Shown: positions 49,692 through 58,462 of the stretch, one piece after another
How positions within the stretch are numbered: position 1 is the stretch's first letter
How the letters are laid out: the number at the start of each line of letters is the position of its first letter
Assembly: GCF_040760005.1 (NCBI RefSeq)
Contig: NZ_CP099760.1
Location: 3,777,501-3,841,500 of the forward strand
DNA length: 64,000 nt
From: Pseudomonas sp. stari2
Lineage (GTDB): Bacteria > Pseudomonadota > Gammaproteobacteria > Pseudomonadales > Pseudomonadaceae
Direction of reading: 5' to 3'
The notes under the pieces: generated by a model
Seen by the model: the letters and a program-made list of their open reading frames with translations, nothing else
Database searches by the model: none
Told to the model about the DNA's origin: nothing
Position numbers and translations under genes: made by a program

Positions 49692-50753
49692 ATGAAACAA
49701 GCACTGCACACCACCGCTACCGGCAACTCCCGTCGTCGCCTGCTGGGCCTGTCGATTCTCGCCACCGCCCTGATGCAATTCGGCGCGTACGCCAACGCGC
49801 AATCGGCGGCGCCGGAACCGGTCAAGGTCGTAGCCGCCAGCGTGAAAGCCGACCTGCCCTTCGGCCCGTTGAAACATGTGAAAGCCGGTGTGCTGGACGT
49901 GGCCTACGCCGAAACCGGCCCGGCCGATGGCCCGGTGGTAATTCTCCTGCACGGCTGGCCGTACGACATTCACAGCTACGACGAAGTCGCACCGATTCTG
50001 GCGGCCAAAGGTTATCGGGTGCTGATGCCGTACGCCCGGGGTTATGGCGACACGCACTTCCTTTCCGACAAGACTGTGCGTAATGGGCAGCCTGCGGCGC
50101 TCGCCAGTGACGTGATCGATTTCATGGATGCACTGAAAATCAAAAAAGCCGTACTCGGCGGCTATGACTGGGGCGCACGCTCGGCGGATATCGTCTCGGC
50201 GCTGTGGCCGGAGCGAGTCAAAGCGCTGGTGTCAGTCAGCGGCTACCTGATCGGCAATCAGGCCGCCGGCAAGAACCCGCTGCCGCCCAAGGCCGAGCTG
50301 CAATGGTGGTATCAGTTCTACTTCGCCACCGACCGTGGTGCCGCCGGTTACGCCAAGAACACCCACGACTTCGCCAAGCTGATCTGGCAGACCGCCTCAC
50401 CAAAATGGGCCCTCGACGACGCCACGTTCGACCGCAGCGCCAAGGCCCTGGAAAACCCGGATCACGTCGCCATCACCGTGTTCAACTACCGCTGGCGTCT
50501 GGGCCTGGTGCAGGGTGAAAGCCAGTACGAAGCGCTGGAGCAGAAACTCGCCACCGCGCCATCGATCAGCGTGCCGACCATCACCCTGGAAGGCGATGCC
50601 AACGGCGCGCCACACCCGGCGCCCGAGGATTACGCCAAACGCTTCACCGGCAAGTACGAATTCCGGCTGATCAACGGCGGCATCGGCCACAACCTGCCGC
50701 AGGAAAGTCCGCAGACCTTCGCCAAGGCGATCATCGACGCCGATCACCTCTGA
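49692..50753 (+). CDS. Exported alpha/beta hydrolase, epoxide-hydrolase/dehalogenase-like
   Basis: A 353-residue protein with a signal peptide (RRRLLGLSILATALMQFGAYANA), whose twin-arginine start may use the Tat route. The oxyanion motif HGWPYDIHSYD, nucleophile loop GGYDWGARSAD (Asp nucleophile), and catalytic His in GGIGHNLPQE indicate an aspartate-nucleophile hydrolase of the epoxide hydrolase/haloalkane dehalogenase group. AGGAGCC precedes the ATG. It is convergent with a GlxA regulator gene. Substrate unknown. Confidence 0.83.
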   Translation: MKQALHTTATGNSRRRLLGLSILATALMQFGAYANAQSAAPEPVKVVAASVKADLPFGPLKHVKAGVLDVAYAETGPADGPVVILLHGWPYDIHSYDEVAPILAAKGYRVLMPYARGYGDTHFLSDKTVRNGQPAALASDVIDFMDALKIKKAVLGGYDWGARSADIVSALWPERVKALVSVSGYLIGNQAAGKNPLPPKAELQWWYQFYFATDRGAAGYAKNTHDFAKLIWQTASPKWALDDATFDRSAKALENPDHVAITVFNYRWRLGLVQGESQYEALEQKLATAPSISVPTITLEGDANGAPHPAPEDYAKRFTGKYEFRLINGGIGHNLPQESPQTFAKAIIDADHL

Positions 50754-50765
50754 AGCAGTACGCCG

Positions 50766-50794
50766 AACGGCTCGTCATTTGACGAGCCGTTTTT
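50766..50794 (+). terminator. Terminator at the hydrolase / GlxA-regulator junction
   Basis: A 12-bp stem (AACGGCTCGTCA / TGACGAGCCGTT) with a 2-base loop and a T-run for the plus strand. The left arm contains the stop codon of the convergent regulator gene. Confidence 0.85.
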
Positions 50795-51800
50795 CCTTGG
50801 ACGGCCGATAACCGAAATAGGCGCTGTAGCACTTGCTGAAATGACTCGGCGACACAAACCCGCAAGCCACCAGCACATCCACTTGGGACAACTCGGTGTG
50901 TTGCAGCAGACGCCGGGCCTCGGTGATCCGCAATTCCATGTAATAACGCTGCGGTGTGGTGCCCAGTTGTTCCTTGAACAGCCGCTCCAGCTGACGCCGG
51001 GAACGCCCGGCATACACCGCCAGTTGTTCCAGCTCCAGCGGTTCTTCGAGGTTGGCATCCATCAGCTTCACCACTTCGCGCAACGGCGCGCTGACGCTGA
51101 TGTTTTCGGTGGGTTTGATCCGCCGGTAACGCGATTCCTCGAACGCCAGAATGTCTTCAATGCCCTCGACCAGCGCCTTGTCGTGCAGACCCTTGATCCA
51201 GTCCAGCGCCATGTGGAATGCCCCGGACGGACTCGATGCCGTCAACCGGTCGCGGTCGATCACATAGGGCTCGCTGCTGACCTGGGTCGCTTTGGAGATT
51301 TCCGCCAACGCTGGCCGATGCTCCGGGTGAATTGCACAGCGATACCCTTCCAGCACCCCTGCCCGCCCCAGAAACCATGAGCCGTTCCACAACCCGGCGA
51401 GTATCACTCCCGCCTCGGCGGCCATTTTAAGCAGGCCGATGAACTCGTCGCTGGCCTTCAATTCCGTGCGGTAACCGCCGCAGATCACCAGCAGGTCCAG
51501 CTCCTGCAACACACTCGCCTCAAGCCGTGAATCCGGGCGGATCACCAGCCCCAGATCGCTGATCACTTCGCCGTCGCTCAGGCCGAAGGTGCGCGTGGAA
51601 AACAGACCGGGGCGCAGCAGATTGGCGGTGACAAGGGTGTCCAGCGCCTGGGTAAAGGCCGGCAGGGAAAAATGCTCCAGCAGCACGAACCCGGTGCGGG
51701 TCATGCGCCCCGCACCGGCGGAAGGCTCGTTCAGGTAGCGAAGGTTCTTGCCCTTCATGCCACCGCTGAATTGACGTCGTTCGATCAAGATGCGGTCCAT
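50775..51800 (-). CDS. GlxA-type AraC regulator with DJ-1/PfpI domain
   Basis: A 341-residue protein. A DJ-1/PfpI-like sensor domain spans about residues 30-200 (TGFVLLEHFSLPAFTQAL, VICGGYRTE, and GLWNGSWFLGRAGVL, where Cys is absent at the usual elbow). The C-terminal AraC helix-turn-helix follows (LEQLAVYAGRSRRQLERLF, VDVLVACGFVSPSHFSKCY). Members control carnitine, choline and amino-acid genes in Pseudomonas. It converges with the hydrolase gene and may regulate it. Confidence 0.87.
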   Translation of the reverse strand: MDRILIERRQFSGGMKGKNLRYLNEPSAGAGRMTRTGFVLLEHFSLPAFTQALDTLVTANLLRPGLFSTRTFGLSDGEVISDLGLVIRPDSRLEASVLQELDLLVICGGYRTELKASDEFIGLLKMAAEAGVILAGLWNGSWFLGRAGVLEGYRCAIHPEHRPALAEISKATQVSSEPYVIDRDRLTASSPSGAFHMALDWIKGLHDKALVEGIEDILAFEESRYRRIKPTENISVSAPLREVVKLMDANLEEPLELEQLAVYAGRSRRQLERLFKEQLGTTPQRYYMELRITEARRLLQHTELSQVDVLVACGFVSPSHFSKCYSAYFGYRPSKEKRLVK

Positions 51801-52153
51801 CAGTTACTTGTTATGCCGCCATGCTAACCGCCGGGACGGCAAAATACTCGGGAATGAATGCACCGGGCCCAAACCTAAACGACCGTGCCTGAGGCCTGCG
51901 TCCCAACGTCGCAGGCCCGGCACCTTGGCAAACGCCGCACAAGGCTTAAAATCGCGCCTCCTCTTGCAGTCGCCCGACCGGCGCCTGCCCGCAGCCATGA
52001 CAACCCTCAGGTTTGAACAGCCGGCCACTTTCACCAAGTGCGCCAGGCCCAATCGTCCTGCCCGTTCGGCGGTCGCTTGTCTTCAACACACTTCGGCTTG
52101 GCACTCGCATGCGCAGAGGCGCACGTTCCGCTGTTCGATCACTTGAGGTTTTT
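51801..52153. other. Intergenic region between divergent GlxA regulator and MFS genes
   Basis: About 350 bases with no supportable gene or repeat. The promoters of both divergent genes should lie here. A weak ribosome-binding site (TTGAGG) precedes the MFS start. The coding-like open frames seen in it are high-G+C artefacts. Confidence 0.5.
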
Positions 52154-53464
52154 ATGACACCGCGTTTGCTGGCCATGGCGCTGGCGCCCCTGCTCGGGCT
52201 GTTCATCGTTGCCCTGGGCAACGGTTTTCTGTCTTCTTTGACTACATTGCGCCTGGGCGCTGCCGGCGAATCGGCGACGATGATCGGCATCGTGTCCTCG
52301 GCCTATTTCGCCGGCCTGACGCTTGGCGCGATCTTCAATGACCGGCTGATCCTGCGCATCGGCCACATCCGCGCCTACAGCAGCTTCGCCTCGCTGATCG
52401 CCGCGACCATCCTGCTGCAAGGGCTGTTTTATGACACCTGGGGCTGGGTCGTCCTGCGCTTGATCAACGGCTGGGCCACGGTCGGCGTGTTTCTGGTGAT
52501 CGAGAGCTGGCTGCTGCTGGCCGGTGACGCGAAAATTCGCGGCCGTCTGCTGGCGCTGTACATGATCGTCCTCTACGGCGCCGGGGTGCTGGGGCAGGCG
52601 TTTTTGGGGAAAATCACCGGTCTGGGCGATACCGCGCCGTTCATGGTCGCCGGCATGCTGGCGACCCTGTCGGTGTTGCCGATCGTGATCCTGCCGCGTG
52701 TTTCGCCGTTGCTGGAGCAGGTCGAACCGCTCAAGCCACGGGCACTGCTCGGCGTGTCGCCGACCGGGCTGGTCGGCTGCTTCGGCTCCGGCGTCACCAT
52801 CGCGGCGATCTACACCTTGCTGCCGCTGTACCTGCAACGCATCGGCCTGAACGTCGGCGAAGTCGGCAGCATGATGGCATGGACGATCCTCGGCGCGATG
52901 CTCCTGCAATACCCGGTCGGGCGCTGGTCCGATCGCAAGGATCGTCTGCAAGTGCTGACCGTACTCTGCGCCGCGTGCACCGTGCTGTCGCTGGTGATCG
53001 TGCTGGTGCCGCTGTCCTCGGCCATGCTCGCGGCGATGTTGTTCCTGCTGGGTGGCGGCGTGTTCGCGTTGTACCCGGTTGCGGTTAGCCACGCTGCCGA
53101 CCGTGCACCGGTCGAAACCTTGGTGCCGATGATTCAGGGCATGCTGCTGATCAATTCGCTGGGCTCGGCGATGAGCCCGCTGCTGATTTCCCCGGCGATG
53201 AACGCTCACGGCGAAACCGGCCTGTTCTGGGCCTTTGCTCTGGTCAACCTGGCCATGGTGACGTTCTTCTTCTGGCGCCGAGGCAAGCGCCCGGTGCCGG
53301 CCAACCCGGCGCCGTTTGCGGCGGCAGCGACGTTCTCGCCAACTGGCGCAGAGCTACGGGTGACCGAAGACTTGCGTCAAGCGGCCCAGGAACATCCGCC
53401 GATGGTCGATGCGTTGAGCGGCGAAACAGCGCCGCCAACGGGATCGCGCTACGAAGCCAGTTGA
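52154..53464 (+). CDS. MFS transporter (YcaD/UMF1-like)
   Basis: A 436-residue 12-helix transporter. It has GFLSSLTTLRLGAAGESATMIG in the first helices, NDRLILRIGHIRAYS as the loop 2-3 motif, and GRWSDRKDRLQVLT (motif A-like) between helices 8 and 9. This resembles the E. coli YcaD subgroup. The cytoplasmic C-terminal tail of about 55 residues is Ala/Pro-rich and unusual in length. ATG 52154 precedes the first helix; the earlier frame is noncoding. Substrate unknown. Confidence 0.83.
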   Translation: MTPRLLAMALAPLLGLFIVALGNGFLSSLTTLRLGAAGESATMIGIVSSAYFAGLTLGAIFNDRLILRIGHIRAYSSFASLIAATILLQGLFYDTWGWVVLRLINGWATVGVFLVIESWLLLAGDAKIRGRLLALYMIVLYGAGVLGQAFLGKITGLGDTAPFMVAGMLATLSVLPIVILPRVSPLLEQVEPLKPRALLGVSPTGLVGCFGSGVTIAAIYTLLPLYLQRIGLNVGEVGSMMAWTILGAMLLQYPVGRWSDRKDRLQVLTVLCAACTVLSLVIVLVPLSSAMLAAMLFLLGGGVFALYPVAVSHAADRAPVETLVPMIQGMLLINSLGSAMSPLLISPAMNAHGETGLFWAFALVNLAMVTFFFWRRGKRPVPANPAPFAAAATFSPTGAELRVTEDLRQAAQEHPPMVDALSGETAPPTGSRYEAS

Positions 53465-53480
53465 GTTTCTGGCACGCATA

Positions 53481-53512
53481 AAAAAACCGGTGACTTTCGT
53501 CACCGGTTTTTT
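53481..53512. terminator. Bidirectional terminator between MFS and rlhA genes
   Basis: A 14-bp stem including A/T tails (AAAAAACCGGTGAC / GTCACCGGTTTTTT) with a 4-base loop, which functions on both strands between two convergent genes. Confidence 0.92.
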
Positions 53513-53524
53513 ATTGCCGCTGAA

Positions 53525-55513
53525 TCAGTGCGGCGCCCGAGGAATGGTCTTCATCAGGTCTTCAGGGCTGATATGCCCCACCACACTGCCCGGCTGCGGC
53601 ATGTTCAGGATGTGGCCCTTCATCTTGCCGATCACGTGCATCTCGCACGGTTTGCAGTCGAACTTCAGGGTCAGCACTTCATCACCGTGAATCAGCTGCA
53701 TCGGCGCGACTTTGGTTTTCACGCCGGTCACGCCTTTGGCCTGTTTCGGGCACAGGTTGAAGGAGAATCGCAGGCAGTGCTTGGTGATCATCACCGGCAC
53801 TTCGCCCGCCTCTTCGTGGGCCTCGTATGCCGCGTCGATCAGCTTCACGCCGTGGCGGTGGTAGAAGTCGCGGGCCTTCTGGTTGTAGACGTTGGCCAGG
53901 AACGACAGGTGCGCTTCCGGGTACACCGGCGGTGGCGTGGTCTCGGCCTTGCGCGAACCGCGCGGGTGGGCGGCAACGCGGGCGGCGGTCAGCGCTTCGA
54001 TCACTTCGCGGCGCAACGACTTGAGCTGCGAGTTCGGAATGAAGAACGCTTGCGGCGCATCGAGTTTGATCGAGGTCGCGTGGTACTCGGTGGTGCCGAG
54101 CTGGCCGAGCAGGTCATGCAAGGTGTCCAGCGCCTGTTCCGGTTTGTTGGCGACGCCGAACGGGCCGTCCAGCGCAACGCTGGCGCTGATGCCCTCTTCA
54201 CTGGTCACGGTCAGTTCCAGACGCTCTTCACGCAGCTTCGCCAGCCAGCTCACGCCGATACGACGCTCGGCGGAGGTCTTGAGCAAGGCCTGCTGCCAGT
54301 TGTGGTCGAGGTTGCGGTTCAGCGGGTGGTTCGGGCGTAGCTTGTACAGGCCTTCCGGCATTTCGTTCGGTTCGACGCGGTAGCGGTAGCGCTTCTCGCC
54401 TTCTTCCTCGAACTCGCCCTTGGCTTCGGCGATGTTGGCGCGGAAACCCACCACTTCGCGCTTGACCAGCACGTTGAGGCCGTCGCCGTTGGACAGCGGC
54501 TCGTGGGTGATCACTTGCATGTCACGCTTGCCGACTTTCTCGACCGTGCCCACCGCCAGACCGGTGAAGGTCGGCGAATCGAACGCGCCGATGTCGATCT
54601 TGCGCTCGCTGACGAAGTAGTCGGTGCTGCCACGGTGAAAGGTCTTTTCCGGGTCCGGCATGAAGAAATGCGCGGTGCGGCCGCTGGAGGCACGGGCCAG
54701 GTCCGGGCGGTCGTTGAGCACGTCGTCGAGGCGCTGGCGGTAATAGGCGGTGATGTTCTTCACATAGCCCATGTCCTTGTAGCGACCTTCGATCTTGAAC
54801 GAACGCACACCGGCCTCGACCAGCGCGCGGATGTTGGCGCTCTGGTTGTTGTCCTTCATCGACAGCAGGTGTTTTTCGTAGGCGATCACGCCACCCTTTT
54901 CGTCTTTCAGGGTGTACGGCAGACGGCAGGCCTGGGAGCAGTCGCCACGGTTGGCACTGCGACCGGTCTGCGCGTGGGAAATGTTGCACTGACCGGAGAA
55001 CGCCACGCACAACGCGCCGTGAATGAAGAACTCGATGGCGGCATCGGTTTCATCGGCGATCGCGCGGATTTCCTTGAGGTTCAGTTCACGGGCCAGTACC
55101 AGTTGCGAGAAACCGGCCTGATCGAGGAACTTCGCCCGCTCAAGGGTGCGGATATCGGTCTGGGTGCTGGCGTGCAGCTCGATGGGTGGAATGTCCAGCT
55201 CCATCACGCCCAGGTCCTGGACGATCAGCGCATCGACGCCGGCGTCGTACAACTGATGGATCAGCTTGCGCGCCGGCTCCAGTTCGTTGTCGTGCAGGAT
55301 GGTGTTGATGGTGGTGAAGATGCGCGCGTGATAGCGACGGGCAAATTCCACCAGTTCGGCGATTTCGCTCACCTCGTTGCACGCGTTGTGGCGCGCACCG
55401 AAGCTCGGGCCGCCGATGTACACCGCGTCGGCGCCATGCAGGATGGCCTCGCGGGCGATGGCCACGTCACGGGCGGGGCTGAGCAGTTCCAGGTGATGTT
55501 TGGGCAAGGACAT
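53525..55513 (-). CDS. rlhA: U32-family 23S rRNA hydroxylation protein RlhA
   Basis: A 662-residue protein aligning along its length with E. coli RlhA (YdcP), which installs 5-hydroxycytidine in 23S rRNA (C2501). Signature segments are LLSPARDVAIAREAIL, DAVYIGGPSFGARHN, FFIHGALCVAFSGQCNIS and SANRGDCSQACRLPYTL, whose cysteines probably bind iron-sulfur. The C-terminal region CLRFSFNLCPKQAKG and FDCKPCEMHVIGK adds further Cys. The related TrhP is shorter (about 450 residues), so RlhA fits better. It is convergent with the MFS gene. Confidence 0.92.
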   Translation of the reverse strand: MSLPKHHLELLSPARDVAIAREAILHGADAVYIGGPSFGARHNACNEVSEIAELVEFARRYHARIFTTINTILHDNELEPARKLIHQLYDAGVDALIVQDLGVMELDIPPIELHASTQTDIRTLERAKFLDQAGFSQLVLARELNLKEIRAIADETDAAIEFFIHGALCVAFSGQCNISHAQTGRSANRGDCSQACRLPYTLKDEKGGVIAYEKHLLSMKDNNQSANIRALVEAGVRSFKIEGRYKDMGYVKNITAYYRQRLDDVLNDRPDLARASSGRTAHFFMPDPEKTFHRGSTDYFVSERKIDIGAFDSPTFTGLAVGTVEKVGKRDMQVITHEPLSNGDGLNVLVKREVVGFRANIAEAKGEFEEEGEKRYRYRVEPNEMPEGLYKLRPNHPLNRNLDHNWQQALLKTSAERRIGVSWLAKLREERLELTVTSEEGISASVALDGPFGVANKPEQALDTLHDLLGQLGTTEYHATSIKLDAPQAFFIPNSQLKSLRREVIEALTAARVAAHPRGSRKAETTPPPVYPEAHLSFLANVYNQKARDFYHRHGVKLIDAAYEAHEEAGEVPVMITKHCLRFSFNLCPKQAKGVTGVKTKVAPMQLIHGDEVLTLKFDCKPCEMHVIGKMKGHILNMPQPGSVVGHISPEDLMKTIPRAPH

Positions 55514-55638
55514 ATGTTTTTTTAGTCAGGCTGTCACGGTCGAGGCGCGCATTGTAGCCGCGAAACGCGCGGGCGGCACGCCTGTGCTGCCGGGTGGCAG
55601 CCCTGCTCAGGGCAGAACTGCCAAACCGAACCGCAAAC

Positions 55639-56019
55639 TCAGGCCTTCGCGGCCATCGCAGTCACTTCCACCTTCATTCCTTCAACCGCCAGCGCCGCCA
55701 CGCCAACCGCCGCACGCACCGGCCATGGCTTGGCGAAGTAGCGCTTGTACACTTCGTTGAACGCAGCGCGATCAGCCATATCGGTCAGGTAAATGGTCAG
55801 GTGCAGCACGCGGTCCATCGAGCTGCCGGCCTTCTCCAGCGCGACTTTCAGCGCCTGCAACGTGCATTCGCTTTGCGCAGTGACGTCGCCCAGTTCCAGA
55901 CTGCCGTCGGCACGGGTCGGGATCTGGGTCGACATCAGGATGCCGTTGAATTCGGTCACGTCCGAAGAGATCGAGTCTGCATCCGGATCCGGGGTGTAGG
56001 TGATGTCTTGGTTGGCCAT
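55639..56019 (-). CDS. RidA-family protein
   Basis: A 126-residue YjgF/YER057c/UK114 protein, the fold that deaminates reactive enamine/imine intermediates. It has FNGILMSTQIPTRADGSLELGD in the first part and HLTIYLTDMADRAAFNEVY, then PVRAAVGVAALAVEGMKVEV; the active-site Arg is in PWPVRAAV. AAGGAC precedes the chosen ATG. Lone position upstream of rlhA on the same strand. Confidence 0.85.
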   Translation of the reverse strand: MANQDITYTPDPDADSISSDVTEFNGILMSTQIPTRADGSLELGDVTAQSECTLQALKVALEKAGSSMDRVLHLTIYLTDMADRAAFNEVYKRYFAKPWPVRAAVGVAALAVEGMKVEVTAMAAKA

Positions 56020-56120
56020 GGGAAAGTCCTTCGCTGGCAGTGAGGACGGCGCCATCGCGCGCCGTTTCGGGCGGCCAGTTTACAGACACACTCGCCGGTT
56101 GGAAGACCAGACATCGAGTG

Positions 56121-56852
56121 TTACCCGTGCGCCAATATCCGTCGCAACTCCAGCGCATTGCCCAGCGCCGCTCCGCTGGCGGTATTGTCGAAGATGCACC
56201 AAGTGTCGACGCCATCGACAGCCGCCGCCCGCAAATCGCCGGCGAGCCTTTCCAGATACGCCGAGTCATAGGCGCTGAAATAAATGCGCGGCGAACCGTG
56301 CAACCGCCAGTAGCGCACGCCCGGCCAGCCGCACGGAGCCGCATCGGCGCTGATTCGCGAGGGATCGACCACCGCTTGCGCGATGCGATATGCCATCAAC
56401 AACAGCTCGGCGGCGGCCCAGGTTTCGTGGCGCGGCTCCAACACCACGGCCCCGGAATAACGCTGGCGCAACGCGATGAAAAAGGCCTCGGCAATCGGTT
56501 CGTCAAACGCCAGCGACGGCGGCAATTGCAGCAGCAGACAACCCAGGCGATCTCCCAGTCCCGAACACTGCTCAAGAAATGCATCGAGCTCCGGTTCGCA
56601 GTCCCGCAGACGTTGCTCATGGCTGATCGACTTCGGCATCTTCACGCAGAAGCGAAAGCCGTCCGTTACCGACTCGGCCCAGCGGACGTAGGTTTGGCGC
56701 TTGTGCGGGCGATAAAAGGAGCTGTTGATTTCCACGCCATTGAGGTGTGCGGCATAGCGTTGCAGGTGGGTGCCCTGCTCCGGGAATGACGGCCAGTATT
56801 CGCGAGGCAGGCTCCAACCCGCGCAACCAATAAAGATCGACGACGCACTCAA
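56121..56852 (-). CDS. DUF72 protein (TIM-barrel-like)
   Basis: A 243-residue DUF72 protein. It begins IFIGCAGWSLPREYWPSFP and contains LNGVEINSSFYRPHKRQTY, FCVKMPKSISHEQRL, and WCIFDNTASGAALGNAL, the typical YecE/DUF72 sequence. Its function is unknown, with a nuclease-like role proposed for some relatives. Its start overlaps the stop of a helix-hairpin-helix gene (ATGA), so the two are translationally coupled. Confidence 0.88.
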   Translation of the reverse strand: MSASSIFIGCAGWSLPREYWPSFPEQGTHLQRYAAHLNGVEINSSFYRPHKRQTYVRWAESVTDGFRFCVKMPKSISHEQRLRDCEPELDAFLEQCSGLGDRLGCLLLQLPPSLAFDEPIAEAFFIALRQRYSGAVVLEPRHETWAAAELLLMAYRIAQAVVDPSRISADAAPCGWPGVRYWRLHGSPRIYFSAYDSAYLERLAGDLRAAAVDGVDTWCIFDNTASGAALGNALELRRILAHG

Positions 56853-57280
56853 AACAGCACCTTGCCCGCTTCGCGCATGAAGATTTCCACGGTTTTCGGG
56901 CCGATGCCGTCGAAGGCTTGCAAACGCTTTTCGAAGTCCTGGCGGTCGGTGCTCGCCTCGACCATGTTCATGACCCGCCCGGCATACTCTTCATTCAGTT
57001 GGGCAGCCAGCGCGAGCAGTCGCTTGGCGGTGGTTTCGTCGTAACGCACGTAATGCGCCTCGCCAAGCATCCGCACCAGTTCGCGGTGAGTGCAATGGCC
57101 GAGCTTGCGCGGCGTATCGCGCTGGTGTCGTTCAACGATCACTCGATAGGCTTCGGCCGCAATCTCGGCTTGGATGCGTTTGCCCATCAGGAAACTGGCG
57201 AGCAGCCATTTGAAAAGCGCTGATTCGCTTAGCGGGTGGAGGCTGATATGCAAGTCTTCGGCGTTGATGGTTTTGGTCAT
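56849..57280 (-). CDS. Helix-hairpin-helix protein (endonuclease III-like fragment)
   Basis: A 143-residue protein. The C-terminus carries a helix-hairpin-helix motif (AFDGIGPKTVEIFM) followed by a REAG segment. The N-terminal part is helical (LFKWLLASFLMGKRIQAEIAAEAYRVIV). It resembles the small HhH-GPD-related proteins annotated as DNA methylase or glycosylase-like, but no catalytic Asp or 4Cys cluster is seen. Its stop overlaps the DUF72 start, so the pair may work together on DNA or RNA. Confidence 0.65.
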   Translation of the reverse strand: MTKTINAEDLHISLHPLSESALFKWLLASFLMGKRIQAEIAAEAYRVIVERHQRDTPRKLGHCTHRELVRMLGEAHYVRYDETTAKRLLALAAQLNEEYAGRVMNMVEASTDRQDFEKRLQAFDGIGPKTVEIFMREAGKVLF

Positions 57281-57461
57281 GCAGCTTTTGAGCGAACGTC
57301 GGCGTGATGAGTGCGAGGCAGGCGACGAATGGTTTTTGGGGCAAAAAGCGTCAGGCTTCTCCTCGTTGGGTGATGATCGATAAACAGGTTTGGGTCGCGC
57401 CGTTTAAAGGCATGTCGGAATGCGTCCGGATGCCTACAAATCCTTGCGCCAGAGCCTACCG

Positions 57462-57739
57462 CTACGCCAGAATCCGCCGGCTTGTGCGCCTTGGGGTCGG
57501 CCGGTAACTTGGATCGGGTCACTGATTTCCAGTGATCGGGTTTAGTAGCCCGTTGGTATTTGAAGAGTGCACAGGTGTCTGTCAGTCAGGTATTCCCATA
57601 CCTGTATTTGATGGTGGTTGTGCGTAGGGTGCCCCCGGGCACGCCGGCTTTCTTCTTTTCCCCGGTCTACTAACCTGCGCACAGCTGCCTCCACCCCTGT
57701 TTAGTAGCTCGGGTCTGGCGGCTTCAAAACAGGAAAAGA
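57462..57739 (+). promoter_or_regulatory. Conserved structured leader upstream of DUF6124 gene (copy B)
   Basis: Second copy of the leader at 2719-2998. The 27-bp block (57462-57488) is identical; the first hairpin is TCACTG-N5-CAGTGA. The three short motifs are CGGGTTTAGTAGCCCG (57537-57552), CCGGTCTACTAACCTG (57662-57677) and GTTTAGTAGC (57699-57708), each carrying A (or T in the complement) where copy A has G (or C). The sequence between them differs more, including the internal hairpins. AGGA before the ATG is the ribosome-binding site. Confidence 0.55.
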
Positions 57740-58129
57740 ATGAATATGTTCAAGGTAACTCCGAATCCTCCGGTCACCGAACCGGCCAGCATCACCGATC
57801 CAACTTCCCCCTACGAATGCCCTGACTCGAAGAAATTCAACGAAGCCGCCAACCGCGCCCTCGACTACCACCTGGGCCCGATATCAGCCCACATGATGGC
57901 CGCGCCCTACTCCCCCAACCGCCTCTACCAGGCCAACCCGGCCAGCAACAACGAATCCCTGCTCGCCGACGCCGTCGAAACCCTCGGTTCGGCCAACGTC
58001 ATGCTCAACAACTTCGTCGACCTCCTCGAAGGCCCCCACCGCAAGACCGCGCAAGGCATCGCGCAGATCGTGATGCTGGCGGAACTGGCGGTGAATCAGG
58101 TGCTGGATAACGTTGTGCCGACGGAGTAA
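57740..58129 (+). CDS. DUF6124-type protein, paralogue 2
   Basis: A 129-residue soluble protein of unknown function. It shares TPNPP, DPTSPYE, SKKF, and VMLAELAVNQVLDNV with the protein at 2999-3358 and differs by an extra N-terminal Met-Asn and a longer TEPASIT segment. No signal peptide or transmembrane helix. Start choice between two nearby ATG codons (57740 or 57746) is open; the paralogue favours the second. It shares its leader with the other copy. Confidence 0.75.
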   Translation: MNMFKVTPNPPVTEPASITDPTSPYECPDSKKFNEAANRALDYHLGPISAHMMAAPYSPNRLYQANPASNNESLLADAVETLGSANVMLNNFVDLLEGPHRKTAQGIAQIVMLAELAVNQVLDNVVPTE

Positions 58130-58150
58130 TCCCTAGCACCGCAATACCCT

Positions 58151-58254
58151 GCGGGAGCTGCGGTGCGACGATTCGACTTGCCAGCGATGACGTGCGATAA
58201 GACGACATCGATATCGAATGTGCCAACCTCATCGCTGGCAAGCCAGCTCCCACA
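58151..58254. repeat. REP-like inverted pair
   Basis: CTTGCCAGCGAT at 58177-58188 and its exact reverse complement at 58231-58242 face each other, each beside a GGGAGCTG-type outer flank (58154-58161 and near 58244-58251). Two oppositely oriented REP sequences about 40 bases apart are typical of pseudomonad REP pairs. The rest of this gap up to 58462 shows no gene. Confidence 0.7.
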
Positions 58255-58462
58255 GATTTCGTGTGCAACCAGCCACCCCAAGTCTCGTCGAGTGGACATC
58301 CAACAGAACCCAATTATGCTCAAAGAAACCCCGCCCTCCCGCGAGGTCGACAGTCTGTGCACGCTCCACGAAACACCTGCTCCAGCACCAACCAAAGGCC
58401 TCGGGTACGCGACGTTGATGAAGTGCTCCGGCCTATAACAACAAGCACGACGGAGAACACCC

